From JAISGQ01 sp045534445 (GTDB taxonomy: Bacteria > Bacillota > Clostridia > Oscillospirales > Acutalibacteraceae): DNA of 30,928 nucleotides. Numbering within the stretch: position 1 is the first letter of the stretch; each line of letters begins with the position of its first letter. This document shows positions 7,481 to 13,347 of the stretch, piece by piece. The stretch is from positions 1 through 30,928 of the forward strand of contig JAZSJQ010000036.1 of the NCBI GenBank assembly GCA_045534445.1, read 5' to 3'. Both the position numbers and the translations under genes were made by a program. The notes beneath the pieces were generated by a model. It was not told the origin of the DNA. It saw nothing but the letters and a program-made list of their open reading frames with translations, and searched no databases.

Positions 7481-8032
7481 TTACAGATTATTCAGCAAGT
7501 TATCAATTTCCTTTTCAAGCAAAGGAAATGTCTCATCACTTTCTTCTTTAACACTTCTAACATAGGAGAAAGCAATAAACAGCCATAAAGCAGCAAAGAA
7601 AAGAGAAATAATACCTGCGGCAGTATTTGAAATACCATCACCGACAGCGGAGAAGGATAGAAAAGCGGATAAAAGCACAAACAGAGGAAAAAACACAAAT
7701 AAGGCAAGCTGTATGAAAAGCTTTGAATCATCAACAAAGTTTATCGTAAGCCTTGTGGAAGAATCACTGATGGGAGTCAGAGATACCTTTGCATACTTAT
7801 GATGCACAGTTAGATCGGGGAGTTTTCCGGGGATAAGCGAAATATCATTATCCTCGAGCTTTTTATATCGGTAAAAAATACGGATTTTATTGCCCGATAC
7901 CTTGCCGAGTATCCCTGTGTGCGTGCTCGTATGCTCTCGGCTTTTTTCTTTAAGTCTGTCAGAAAGCCTCCGATGCAGAGAATCAATATCCTGATTGAAT
8001 TTTAGTTCCTTGCTGAATAAAACTATAGACAC
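7481..8032 (-). CDS. Two-helix membrane protein, function unknown
   Basis: A 183-aa protein with a soluble N-terminal domain of about 100 residues, a helix pair (about 109-131 and 141-161) and a charged C-terminal tail. The frame reaches GTG at 8041. The GTG at 8032 is better because GAGGTG lies 6 nt ahead of it. It is the first gene of the operon with the next membrane protein and the GNAT enzyme. I do not recognise a family. Confidence 0.72.
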   Translation of the reverse strand: MSIVLFSKELKFNQDIDSLHRRLSDRLKEKSREHTSTHTGILGKVSGNKIRIFYRYKKLEDNDISLIPGKLPDLTVHHKYAKVSLTPISDSSTRLTINFVDDSKLFIQLALFVFFPLFVLLSAFLSFSAVGDGISNTAAGIISLFFAALWLFIAFSYVRSVKEESDETFPLLEKEIDNLLNNL

Positions 8033-8059
8033 TGTCCGCACCTCGAATCGTTATTAACC

Positions 8060-8088
8060 ATTATACACCATACATATGAACATTTCTA
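8060..8088 (-). promoter_or_regulatory. Putative promoter of the membrane-protein/GNAT operon
   Basis: On the minus strand a perfect -10 TATAAT (8060-8065) has TAGAAA (8083-8088) 17 nt upstream, a weak -35. It is divergent from the + promoter at 8112-8140. Confidence 0.4.
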
Positions 8089-8093
8089 CAAAA

Positions 8094-8132
8094 ACCGGTA
8101 ACGAAGCAGACTTGCGAATATTCGTTATCGGT
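8094..8132. promoter_or_regulatory. Dyad-symmetric operator candidate
   Basis: ACCGGTAACGAA (8094-8105) and TTCGTTATCGGT (8121-8132) are reverse complements with one mismatch, separated by 15 nt. They straddle the -35 of the + promoter, and a smaller 10-bp palindrome CGAATATTCG lies at 8115-8124. This is typical geometry for a repressor or activator site shared by two divergent genes. Confidence 0.5.
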
Positions 8133-8140
8133 GATAGAAT
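8112..8140 (+). promoter_or_regulatory. Putative sigma-A promoter of the Cys-rich mini-gene
   Basis: TTGCGA (8112-8117), a 17-nt spacer, then TAGAAT (8135-8140). It lies about 30 nt upstream of the gene starting at 8170. Confidence 0.55.
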
Positions 8141-8169
8141 ATAATCATAGAATAAAAGGGGGATATGGA

Positions 8170-8361
8170 ATGAAGATTATACGAAATGCCGTAAGATGCA
8201 ATATATGCGGAGATGAGATCGAATCAAAGCATTGTCATGACTTTGTAAAGTGCAGCTGCGGAGCCTGCGCCGTAGATGGAGGACACGATTATCTGCGCAG
8301 AATGGCAAAGGACAGATCATGTTTTACAGAGCTGTCCGAGGTTATTGAAGATGATGATTGA
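8170..8361 (+). CDS. Cys/His-rich 63-aa mini-protein, zinc-ribbon-like
   Basis: A 63-aa protein. The sequence shows CNICGDEI, then HCHDF, then KCSCGACAVDGGHDYLRR: five or six cysteines and several histidines that could bind a metal. I recall similar short uncharacterised proteins in Firmicutes and their phages that keep the CSCG.CAVDGGHDYLRR segment, but I cannot name a function. The frame is open upstream to 8131. The ATG at 8170 is preceded by an AAGGGGGATATGG ribosome region and by a promoter. It is followed by its own terminator, so it is a one-gene unit. Confidence 0.75.
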   Translation: MKIIRNAVRCNICGDEIESKHCHDFVKCSCGACAVDGGHDYLRRMAKDRSCFTELSEVIEDDD

Positions 8362-8377
8362 TTGCACACAGAGAGCC

Positions 8378-8414
8378 AACACAGCCCCACTCATAAACTG
8401 AGTGGGGCTGTGTT
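8378..8414. terminator. Bidirectional terminator
   Basis: A perfect 16-bp stem (8378-8393 with 8399-8414), 5-nt loop, then T-rich sequence. It lies between the convergent mini-gene (+) and lipoprotein gene (-). Confidence 0.88.
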
Positions 8415-8419
8415 TTATC

Positions 8420-8947
8420 TTATGGAATATAAAAGTAATCTTCTATAAATGAATCCAGATCATCTAAAATATCAAGCTCGGTATCGGTGTAAAATAAGTA
8501 ACAGATTCTGCGGTTTTCATCGTTAGTGCCGATAAGCAACCCTGTTTTATATGTTTCATATTTGTAATCTGCTCTGACCAGATGAATATCGTAACCGCAG
8601 ACAGCTGCATCGCAGTCAGATTTAAGGTCGTCATCATCAGGAGAGAAAAACTTATAATTGGATATAATACAGTTTTTCTGCTTTTCATAATTTGCTTCGT
8701 CATAGGACAGATACAAGCCTGCCGTATTAGTTTCAAACATTACCTCAAATTCGGATCTGTATGTAATGGTGACATCAGAATATTTTCCCAACTCATTGGT
8801 TTTAGGCATATATTGTTCTGACAAATATACTTTTTCAAGGTAATTGCTGTAATCATTAATATCACCTGTGATGTTTTTCTGAGTGACGCATGAGACAGAG
8901 AATAATAAGAAAGACAGGACTATAAGAATATTGATTGCCTTTCTCAT
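8420..8947 (-). CDS. Predicted lipoprotein, function unknown
   Basis: A 175-aa protein with a type II signal peptide (MRKAINILIVLSFLLFSVSC, Cys20 as lipid anchor). The mature part is acidic and Tyr-rich (FFSPDDDDLKSDCD, DSFIEDYFYIP). I recognise no family. The start at 8947 is chosen over the upstream TTG at 8953 because GGAG lies 8 nt before it. It follows another small exported protein on the same strand by about 30 nt, so the two probably share a transcript. Confidence 0.75.
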   Translation of the reverse strand: MRKAINILIVLSFLLFSVSCVTQKNITGDINDYSNYLEKVYLSEQYMPKTNELGKYSDVTITYRSEFEVMFETNTAGLYLSYDEANYEKQKNCIISNYKFFSPDDDDLKSDCDAAVCGYDIHLVRADYKYETYKTGLLIGTNDENRRICYLFYTDTELDILDDLDSFIEDYFYIP

Positions 8948-8977
8948 AAACAATACTCCTTTTTATGTAATGTCAGA

Positions 8978-9451
8978 TCAAATATCGTTATGAAAATAGT
9001 ATAGAATTTGTCCTTCTATATCAAAGTAGTAAAGGTTATACCAATCAAACTTTTCGTATGTTATTGATCCTACGGACTCGCCTACTTTATTCTTGATATA
9101 GAAGTAATCACCTGCGGAGATAATACTCTTGTTAAAGTCATAGTATTCTTCGATTCCCTCATCTTCATGTACAAACTTTTCAAAGTTATTTATATACGAC
9201 AATATTTCTTTGGTATCATTCTCGGTAACTTCATCAAAGTACCATGAAGCGGAAAGTCTCTTTGCAGTTACCGATTTATAGGTGTACTTTGCGTAATCGG
9301 TAAAATCCTGAAAACCACCTGAGGTATAGAATTCACGGTTTTCGTACTTGGGCAGAGAAGCGAGAACAGGATCGGTTAAATGATAACAGCTCCAGCCCGA
9401 CAGACAGAAAAACAGAATAAGTGCAGCTATGACATAGATATATTTTTTCAT
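8978..9451 (-). CDS. Small secreted or membrane-anchored protein, unknown
   Basis: A 157-aa protein with an N-terminal hydrophobic segment (residues 4-18) ending in CLSGWSC. The cysteine does not sit in a canonical lipobox, so this may be a simple membrane anchor. The rest is rich in Tyr, Asp and Glu and predicted outside the cell. AAGGA precedes the ATG by about 6 nt, and a sigma-A-like promoter lies 35-65 nt upstream. It is the first gene of a two-gene unit with the lipoprotein at 8420-8947. No known domain is visible. Confidence 0.7.
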   Translation of the reverse strand: MKKYIYVIAALILFFCLSGWSCYHLTDPVLASLPKYENREFYTSGGFQDFTDYAKYTYKSVTAKRLSASWYFDEVTENDTKEILSYINNFEKFVHEDEGIEEYYDFNKSIISAGDYFYIKNKVGESVGSITYEKFDWYNLYYFDIEGQILYYFHNDI

Positions 9452-9485
9452 TTATAATCCTTCACATCTTTTGCTTTGTGGAATG

Positions 9486-9514
9486 AATGTAGCATGAAGA
9501 TTGGTGGTTGTCAA
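9486..9514 (-). promoter_or_regulatory. Putative sigma-A promoter of the exported-protein pair
   Basis: On the minus strand a consensus TTGACA (9509-9514), a 17-nt spacer and TACATT (9486-9491), ending about 35 nt before the ATG at 9451. Confidence 0.6.
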
Positions 9515-9587
9515 GCTGAATTTATTGTTCTTCGATAATTGTTTATTGATATTTAATAAACAGTCTTTGCGCACATACAGATAAAAC

Positions 9588-9620
9588 AAAAAACGACAGG
9601 CTTTTAACCTGTCGTTTTTT
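9588..9620. terminator. Terminator hairpin
   Basis: A 13-bp perfect stem (9588-9600 with 9608-9620) with runs of A and T at its two ends, so it can work in both directions. It is the second terminator after the lipoprotein gene at 9706-10419. Confidence 0.7.
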
Positions 9621-9646
9621 CTGAAGACTAACCCTAATTTTAATAC

Positions 9647-9698
9647 AAATGCACCCCCTTTTGAGGTAAGGGGGTGCATTTTCAGGTCAAGGGGGTGC
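9647..9698 (-). repeat. Triple TGCACCCCCTT element, hairpin after lipoprotein stop
   Basis: A 14-bp stem (9647-9660 with 9668-9681) is followed by a further copy of AAGGGGGTGCA at about 9688-9698. On the minus strand this gives two tandem TGCACCCCCTT copies, then one complementary AAGGGGGTGCA. Either upstream copy could pair with the third, so two alternative hairpins exist just past the stop of the gene at 9706. Confidence 0.6.
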
Positions 9699-9705
9699 AA
9701 CGCAC

Positions 9706-10419
9706 TTAAATCCCCATCGGCTTAAAAATTGGTGCTCCATTTTCGACAACTACTGAGCCAATAACACCCGTTGCAGTATAAGACAAATCCGCAAGGTTAT
9801 TGTCGTTGATTTCTATATTTGCAGTGTAGACTTGATAATAAACGGGAAGGTCTTGGGGATCTTTTGACGAAAACGAGGGCGAAGCAGCCGCTACAAACAA
9901 ATCTACTGAAGGATTGTCGGTAGTTGAAGTATCATAAACAACAATGGATTCCTTTGTGGTTGTATTAAAAACGGATATTATAGAACGGTGTAATCCTGAA
10001 CCCCATGAAGAAGCAATCAACAAATCCAGATTTCCATCTCCATCATAATCCCAGGGCACGGCATTTACAAATCCGAAGCCGCCAAAAGATTCGCAAATGG
10101 AATATACCTCACCATCAATTAGTGCGAGTGAGACACAGGAATCACTGAACTTAAAAATCTTGATATCTGTCTGGATGGCAACAGAAAGCGGGGTAACATT
10201 GTAACAATGCTCCTCATCAAGTTTCATCCCAGTAGATAAGCCATCCAGTTCCACCTCGCCAATAATGGACATAAATTCATCTACGGAATCTTTAGTGCAT
10301 GATGTAGTCATATTGTCGACATTGTTTCCGTTTTTATCTGAATTGTCGGTGTTTGTTTGACAAGCCGCCAAAGAAATCAATACAATTCCAGTTAGAAGCA
10401 AGCAGAATAGGCGTTTCAT
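9706..10419 (-). CDS. Predicted lipoprotein with DxDGDG repeat motif
   Basis: A 237-aa protein with a clear lipoprotein signal peptide (MKRLFCLLLTGIVLISLAAC, Cys20) and a Ser/Asn/Asp-rich linker. The segment WDYDGDGNLDLLIASSWGSG resembles the calcium-binding FG-GAP/VCBS-type repeat. The rest carries no family I can name. The ATG at 10419 is chosen because TAGGAGGT lies 8 nt upstream; the frame is open to 10461. It has its own promoter with an extended -10 and an array of phased boxes just upstream, and two terminators downstream. It is therefore an independently regulated surface protein. Confidence 0.78.
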   Translation of the reverse strand: MKRLFCLLLTGIVLISLAACQTNTDNSDKNGNNVDNMTTSCTKDSVDEFMSIIGEVELDGLSTGMKLDEEHCYNVTPLSVAIQTDIKIFKFSDSCVSLALIDGEVYSICESFGGFGFVNAVPWDYDGDGNLDLLIASSWGSGLHRSIISVFNTTTKESIVVYDTSTTDNPSVDLFVAAASPSFSSKDPQDLPVYYQVYTANIEINDNNLADLSYTATGVIGSVVVENGAPIFKPMGI

Positions 10420-10451
10420 TGCAGATAACCTCCTACTTAATTTATAATTAA

Positions 10452-10480
10452 AGCATACCATACAAATATGTACTTTTCAA
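10452..10480 (-). promoter_or_regulatory. Putative promoter of the DxDGDG lipoprotein gene
   Basis: TTGAAA (10475-10480), 17 nt, then TATGCT (10452-10457) with a TGG extension just before it (extended -10). The first AACGATT box begins 7 bp upstream of the -35. Confidence 0.5.
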
Positions 10481-10483
10481 CAT

Positions 10484-10603
10484 TTTAACGATTATCGGCT
10501 ACAATTCAACGATTACCTCTGTAAATCAACGATTATGCCTATGATTTAACGATTTGCTATCTTTCAACGATTTGAAGGACACCTAATTGGATGATGAATC
10601 GTT
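10484..10603. repeat. Array of five phased AACGATT boxes plus one inverted
   Basis: AACGATT occurs at 10487, 10508, 10528, 10548 and 10566, with start-to-start distances of 21, 20, 20 and 18 bp. Each is preceded by T(T/C/T). The reverse complement AATCGTT is at 10597-10603. The 11-13 bp between boxes are not conserved. The spacing puts boxes on one face of the helix. Read on the minus strand, each is AATCGTT(A/G)A, upstream of a promoter, as expected for a multi-site DNA-binding protein. Confidence 0.75.
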
Positions 10604-10648
10604 GCTTATCCCATTCATAAGTTAGAAAAATACTGATTTTGGGTATAA

Positions 10649-10685
10649 AATAACCGCCATTCCGTTGTATCAGAATGACGGTTAA
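10649..10685 (-). terminator. Terminator after tRNA-Ser
   Basis: Arms 10650-10661 and 10673-10684 pair with one G-U position, followed on the minus strand by TTATTTTATA. It lies 5 nt past the tRNA CCA end. Confidence 0.75.
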
Positions 10686-10689
10686 TTTT

Positions 10690-10781
10690 TGGCGGAGATG
10701 GAGAGATTCGAACTCTCGAACCGCTTTTAACGGTTACACGATTTCCAGTCGTGCGCCCTCGACCAACTAGGCGACATCTCC
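10690..10781 (-). tRNA. tRNA-Ser (anticodon GGA)
   Basis: A 92-nt class II tRNA with encoded CCA. The acceptor stem GGAGATG pairs with CATCTCC and the discriminator base is G. The anticodon stem CACGA/TCGTG holds the loop CTGGAAA, giving anticodon GGA (reads UCC/UCU). The long variable arm (AACCGTTAAAAGCGGTT) is typical of serine tRNAs, and the T-loop sequence is GTTCGAATC. A strong promoter lies upstream and a terminator directly downstream. Confidence 0.96.
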
Positions 10782-10818
10782 ATGTCGATTGCAAGCGGTC
10801 TCGTGAACTTGCTTGGCT

Positions 10819-10847
10819 ATTATAACAAGCCGACGCTAAAAATGCAA
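10819..10847 (-). promoter_or_regulatory. Promoter of tRNA-Ser
   Basis: TTGCAT (10842-10847), 17-nt spacer, consensus TATAAT (10819-10824), about 38 nt before the tRNA 5' end. Confidence 0.75.
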
Positions 10848-10850
10848 GCC

Positions 10851-10885
10851 TTTTTTCAAAAAAATAATTTATTTTTTTGAAAAAA
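10851..10885. repeat. 35-bp A/T-only palindrome
   Basis: 17-bp perfect arms (10851-10867 and 10869-10885) around a single T. They are almost pure A/T with one C and one G. It lies just upstream of the tRNA promoter, where it could serve as an UP-element or as a secondary terminator for the LCP gene. Confidence 0.6.
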
Positions 10886-10907
10886 TCAGGTGTTATGGCA
10901 AATACAC

Positions 10908-10940
10908 AAAAAGAGCGCATCAGACGGATGCGCTCTTTTT
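10908..10940 (-). terminator. Terminator of the LCP gene
   Basis: A 14-bp perfect stem (10908-10921 with 10927-10940) with A/T runs at both ends, 14 nt after the stop codon of the LCP gene. Confidence 0.85.
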
Positions 10941-10954
10941 CATGATGTGTACTT

Positions 10955-13051
10955 TTAGCCTTCGCTGTTGCCTTCCTCAGAAGCAGGGGGAGGGGGAGGC
11001 GGTGCAGCGGTTGTGGTGGTTGTTGCCTTTGTAGTTGTTGTAGTGGTTGTTGTGGTGGTAGTGGTAGTCGAGGTTGTGGTTTTTTCGGTGGTAGTGGTTG
11101 ACTCTGTGCTGGTGGTAGTAGACTCTGTACTGGTGGACTCACTGGTACTCTTCGTAGACTCAGTGGAATTTGTGCTTTCTGTTGACTGAGTCGAAGAGGT
11201 GGTTGAGCTTGAGGTTGAAGAAGAGGAGGTGGAAGATGACTCTGACGAAGAAGTAGGATCGGTGGGGAGTGTACTCTCCGTCGAGGTTTCAGTGCTAAGA
11301 TCCGAAGTGGTTTCGGAGGGCTTGGTGGTAGTGGTAGTAGTGCTGCCGCTGCCTGTCTCAAAATAGGTGTTCTGCCATACTTTTTCTTCAATATCAAGCT
11401 TTGTGGTACTGTAAATGTGAGCTCTGATAGCTTTCTTATTCACCTTGAAGTCAAGAGAGATAACCGAAGCACCGTTTGCGTTATAGTACTTCCAGCTGCC
11501 CTTGCAGGGGATATTCAGAGTCTCTATCTCCTTGGAAATACTTCCGAGTGCAGGTGGGATAAGGGCATATATTTCATCCTTGGTGAGGTTAGTTTCAACC
11601 ATGGGAAGAACCTCATTCATGAGGTCGTAAATTGTAGAAACATCGGAACCCTTGAGCTTATCTGCAATAGCAATAAGGACCTTTCTCTGACGGTCGGTTC
11701 GCCCAAAGTCGCTGTCTACTTTACGGCAGCGAGCGTAATTGAGCGCCTCGGAGCCGTTCATGATATAGGTGCCTGCACCTGCCTTGTAGCGCGGGAACCG
11801 TCCGTAATCCCTGTGGGAACACATATACTTTGCCTCTGCCTTGGTGACGTACATTTCTACGCCGCCTACAGCGTCAACGACCTTCTTGAATGCCTGGAAG
11901 TTGACTCGTACATACTTGTCAACGTCAACATCAAAGTTTTTCTTGAGGGTCTTGAAGAGAAGGTCGGCACCGCCGAAAGCAAATGCGGCATTCAGACGGT
12001 ATTTGCCGTAGCCGGGAATGGTAACATAGGAGTCGCGCATGAAGCTTGTGAGCTTTATGGTGTTGCGCTTTGTGTCGAGAGACATGAGGATCATACTGTC
12101 GGAGTTGTCGCGCACATACTTGCCCGAACGTGTATCGGTACCGAGGAGAAGAATATTGACAACGTCGTCTTTATCGACATCAAACATATCCTCGGTGAAT
12201 TTATCAAGAGAAAGCTCCAGAACAGCAATTTCCTCCTCATCAAGGTCTGAGTTGCTGCTGAGGTCAGAAAGAGAAACGTCCGAATCGCTTTCCATCATCG
12301 AGATCCATGCATCAGCCTCAGACTGAGATATATATCCGTAATGGTCAGCGGAAACATAATTAATCTTATCGAGCATAGAGTCCATAAAGACAAGAACGGT
12401 ACAGAGTGCTATCACAAGGACAACACCGAGAACAACTGCACCTGTTTTTACCCACTGCATGGGAGTGCGGGTCTTTGCCCAACGGACAGGATCATGGCGG
12501 GTAAAAAAGTTCCTTGTAAGAGAGGGGATGGCTTTCACATATTCAGAAATAGCAGAAGGTGCGATCCTGAGATAGTTTTCCATACCGAGACCTATGCTTT
12601 TTGCTGTACTGACAAAACCGGCAGGAACTGTAAGCATTGCATTGCCTGCACCGTCAACCGCTCTGCTTATGCTGACATTTCTGAGCATTTCTGAAGGGGT
12701 GGTGGATTCACCTGCATCGCCTGTAGAAGCGGCTTTTTTTTCTGCGGCGACGGGGATGGGATCCTCATACTCATAGTAATCATCGTCAAAGCCGTCATCA
12801 TAAGCCTCAGCAGCGACAGCAGAGGGTTCTGCTTTTGGAGCGACAGGCTCAGCGTGTCTGCGCATACCGATTATTTCGGGCTCTTTGACGGTTTCGGGAG
12901 CAGCGGCAATGACCTTGGGTTCCGCTGAATCAGCACTGATTTCGGGTGTACTTTTCGGTGTGGCGGTAACGCTTTTGACAGTACCGCCCTTTTTTCTTGT
13001 TACGGTAATTTTTACGGGATTATTGCTACCCGTTGTATTATTTGAATTCAA
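10955..13051 (-). CDS. LytR-CpsA-Psr (LCP) family cell-wall ligase
   Basis: A 698-aa protein. Family members transfer undecaprenyl-linked polymers (teichoic acid, capsule) to peptidoglycan at the outer membrane face. Layout: a cytoplasmic disordered N-terminus (1-200) with an acidic Tyr-rich patch DDGFDDDYYEYEDP at about 85-98; one membrane helix at about 203-222; and the LCP domain at about 298-465, with GTDTR, DNSDSM, SFMRDSY and the conserved Arg/Asp-rich segment FGRTDRQRKVL. A 130-residue Ser/Thr/Glu tail (568-698) includes a run of 14 Thr and then six Pro. The start is TTG at 13051 with a poor AAAGGT site 9 nt upstream. The long tail is unusual and probably spans the wall. The gene lies near glycan-building genes but is separately transcribed. 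Confidence 0.93.
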   Translation of the reverse strand: MNSNNTTGSNNPVKITVTRKKGGTVKSVTATPKSTPEISADSAEPKVIAAAPETVKEPEIIGMRRHAEPVAPKAEPSAVAAEAYDDGFDDDYYEYEDPIPVAAEKKAASTGDAGESTTPSEMLRNVSISRAVDGAGNAMLTVPAGFVSTAKSIGLGMENYLRIAPSAISEYVKAIPSLTRNFFTRHDPVRWAKTRTPMQWVKTGAVVLGVVLVIALCTVLVFMDSMLDKINYVSADHYGYISQSEADAWISMMESDSDVSLSDLSSNSDLDEEEIAVLELSLDKFTEDMFDVDKDDVVNILLLGTDTRSGKYVRDNSDSMILMSLDTKRNTIKLTSFMRDSYVTIPGYGKYRLNAAFAFGGADLLFKTLKKNFDVDVDKYVRVNFQAFKKVVDAVGGVEMYVTKAEAKYMCSHRDYGRFPRYKAGAGTYIMNGSEALNYARCRKVDSDFGRTDRQRKVLIAIADKLKGSDVSTIYDLMNEVLPMVETNLTKDEIYALIPPALGSISKEIETLNIPCKGSWKYYNANGASVISLDFKVNKKAIRAHIYSTTKLDIEEKVWQNTYFETGSGSTTTTTTKPSETTSDLSTETSTESTLPTDPTSSSESSSTSSSSTSSSTTSSTQSTESTNSTESTKSTSESTSTESTTTSTESTTTTEKTTTSTTTTTTTTTTTTTKATTTTTAAPPPPPPASEEGNSEG

Positions 13052-13124
13052 AGGCTCACGACCTTTCGGAAAATTGGTTGTATAGGGGGAGAAAACAGAA
13101 AATGTTCTGTTCTTCCGAATAAAC

Positions 13125-13153
13125 AGTATATCATAAAAAATACAGATAGTAAA
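13125..13153 (-). promoter_or_regulatory. Putative promoter of the LCP gene
   Basis: TTTACT (13148-13153), 17 nt, TATACT (13125-13130) on the minus strand, followed by a leader of about 70 nt with a small hairpin (AACAG/CTGTT). The remaining sequence up to the helicase terminator is A/T-rich and holds nothing else I can identify. Confidence 0.5.
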
Positions 13154-13311
13154 CAGATTATGAGATTGTTCACATATATTATGTCATATAAACAAAAAGA
13201 AAAGCGCATAGGAGCAAAAAATAGAGCATAATAATTTGGAAACAAAGTAAAATGGAAAGATAACTGTTTACTGATAATACAATCAAGGAATATGATATTT
13301 TTCATTTTGCA

Positions 13312-13347
13312 AAAAACAAAGCTGCGAATATTCGCAGCTTTGTTTTT
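13312..13347. terminator. Terminator of the helicase gene (36-bp perfect palindrome)
   Basis: Perfect palindrome with 18-nt arms, GC-rich centre, A and T runs at the ends. It overlaps the helicase TAA by two bases, so on the minus strand the coding sequence runs straight into the hairpin. Confidence 0.85.

Noticed and set aside
9452..9700. 82-codon minus frame starting MHPL
   Set aside because: It spans two terminators and a promoter, and its start lies in the TGCACCCCCTT repeats; no ribosome site.
10484..10573. CRISPR-like array
   Set aside because: Repeats are only 7-9 bp with 11-13 bp gaps, far below CRISPR dimensions, and no cas genes are present.
10615..11397. 260-codon minus frame with Pro/Leu-rich start
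   Set aside because: It runs through the LCP terminator, the tRNA and its promoter, and is the out-of-frame reading of the poly-Thr tract.
11417..12250. 277-codon + frame inside the LCP gene
   Set aside because: Shadow of a strongly supported LCP coding sequence; no start signals and no family likeness.
13048..13305. 85-codon minus frame upstream of the LCP gene
   Set aside because: It lies across the LCP promoter, is composed of Phe/Ile/Leu/Tyr codons expected from A/T-rich intergenic DNA, and has no ribosome site.
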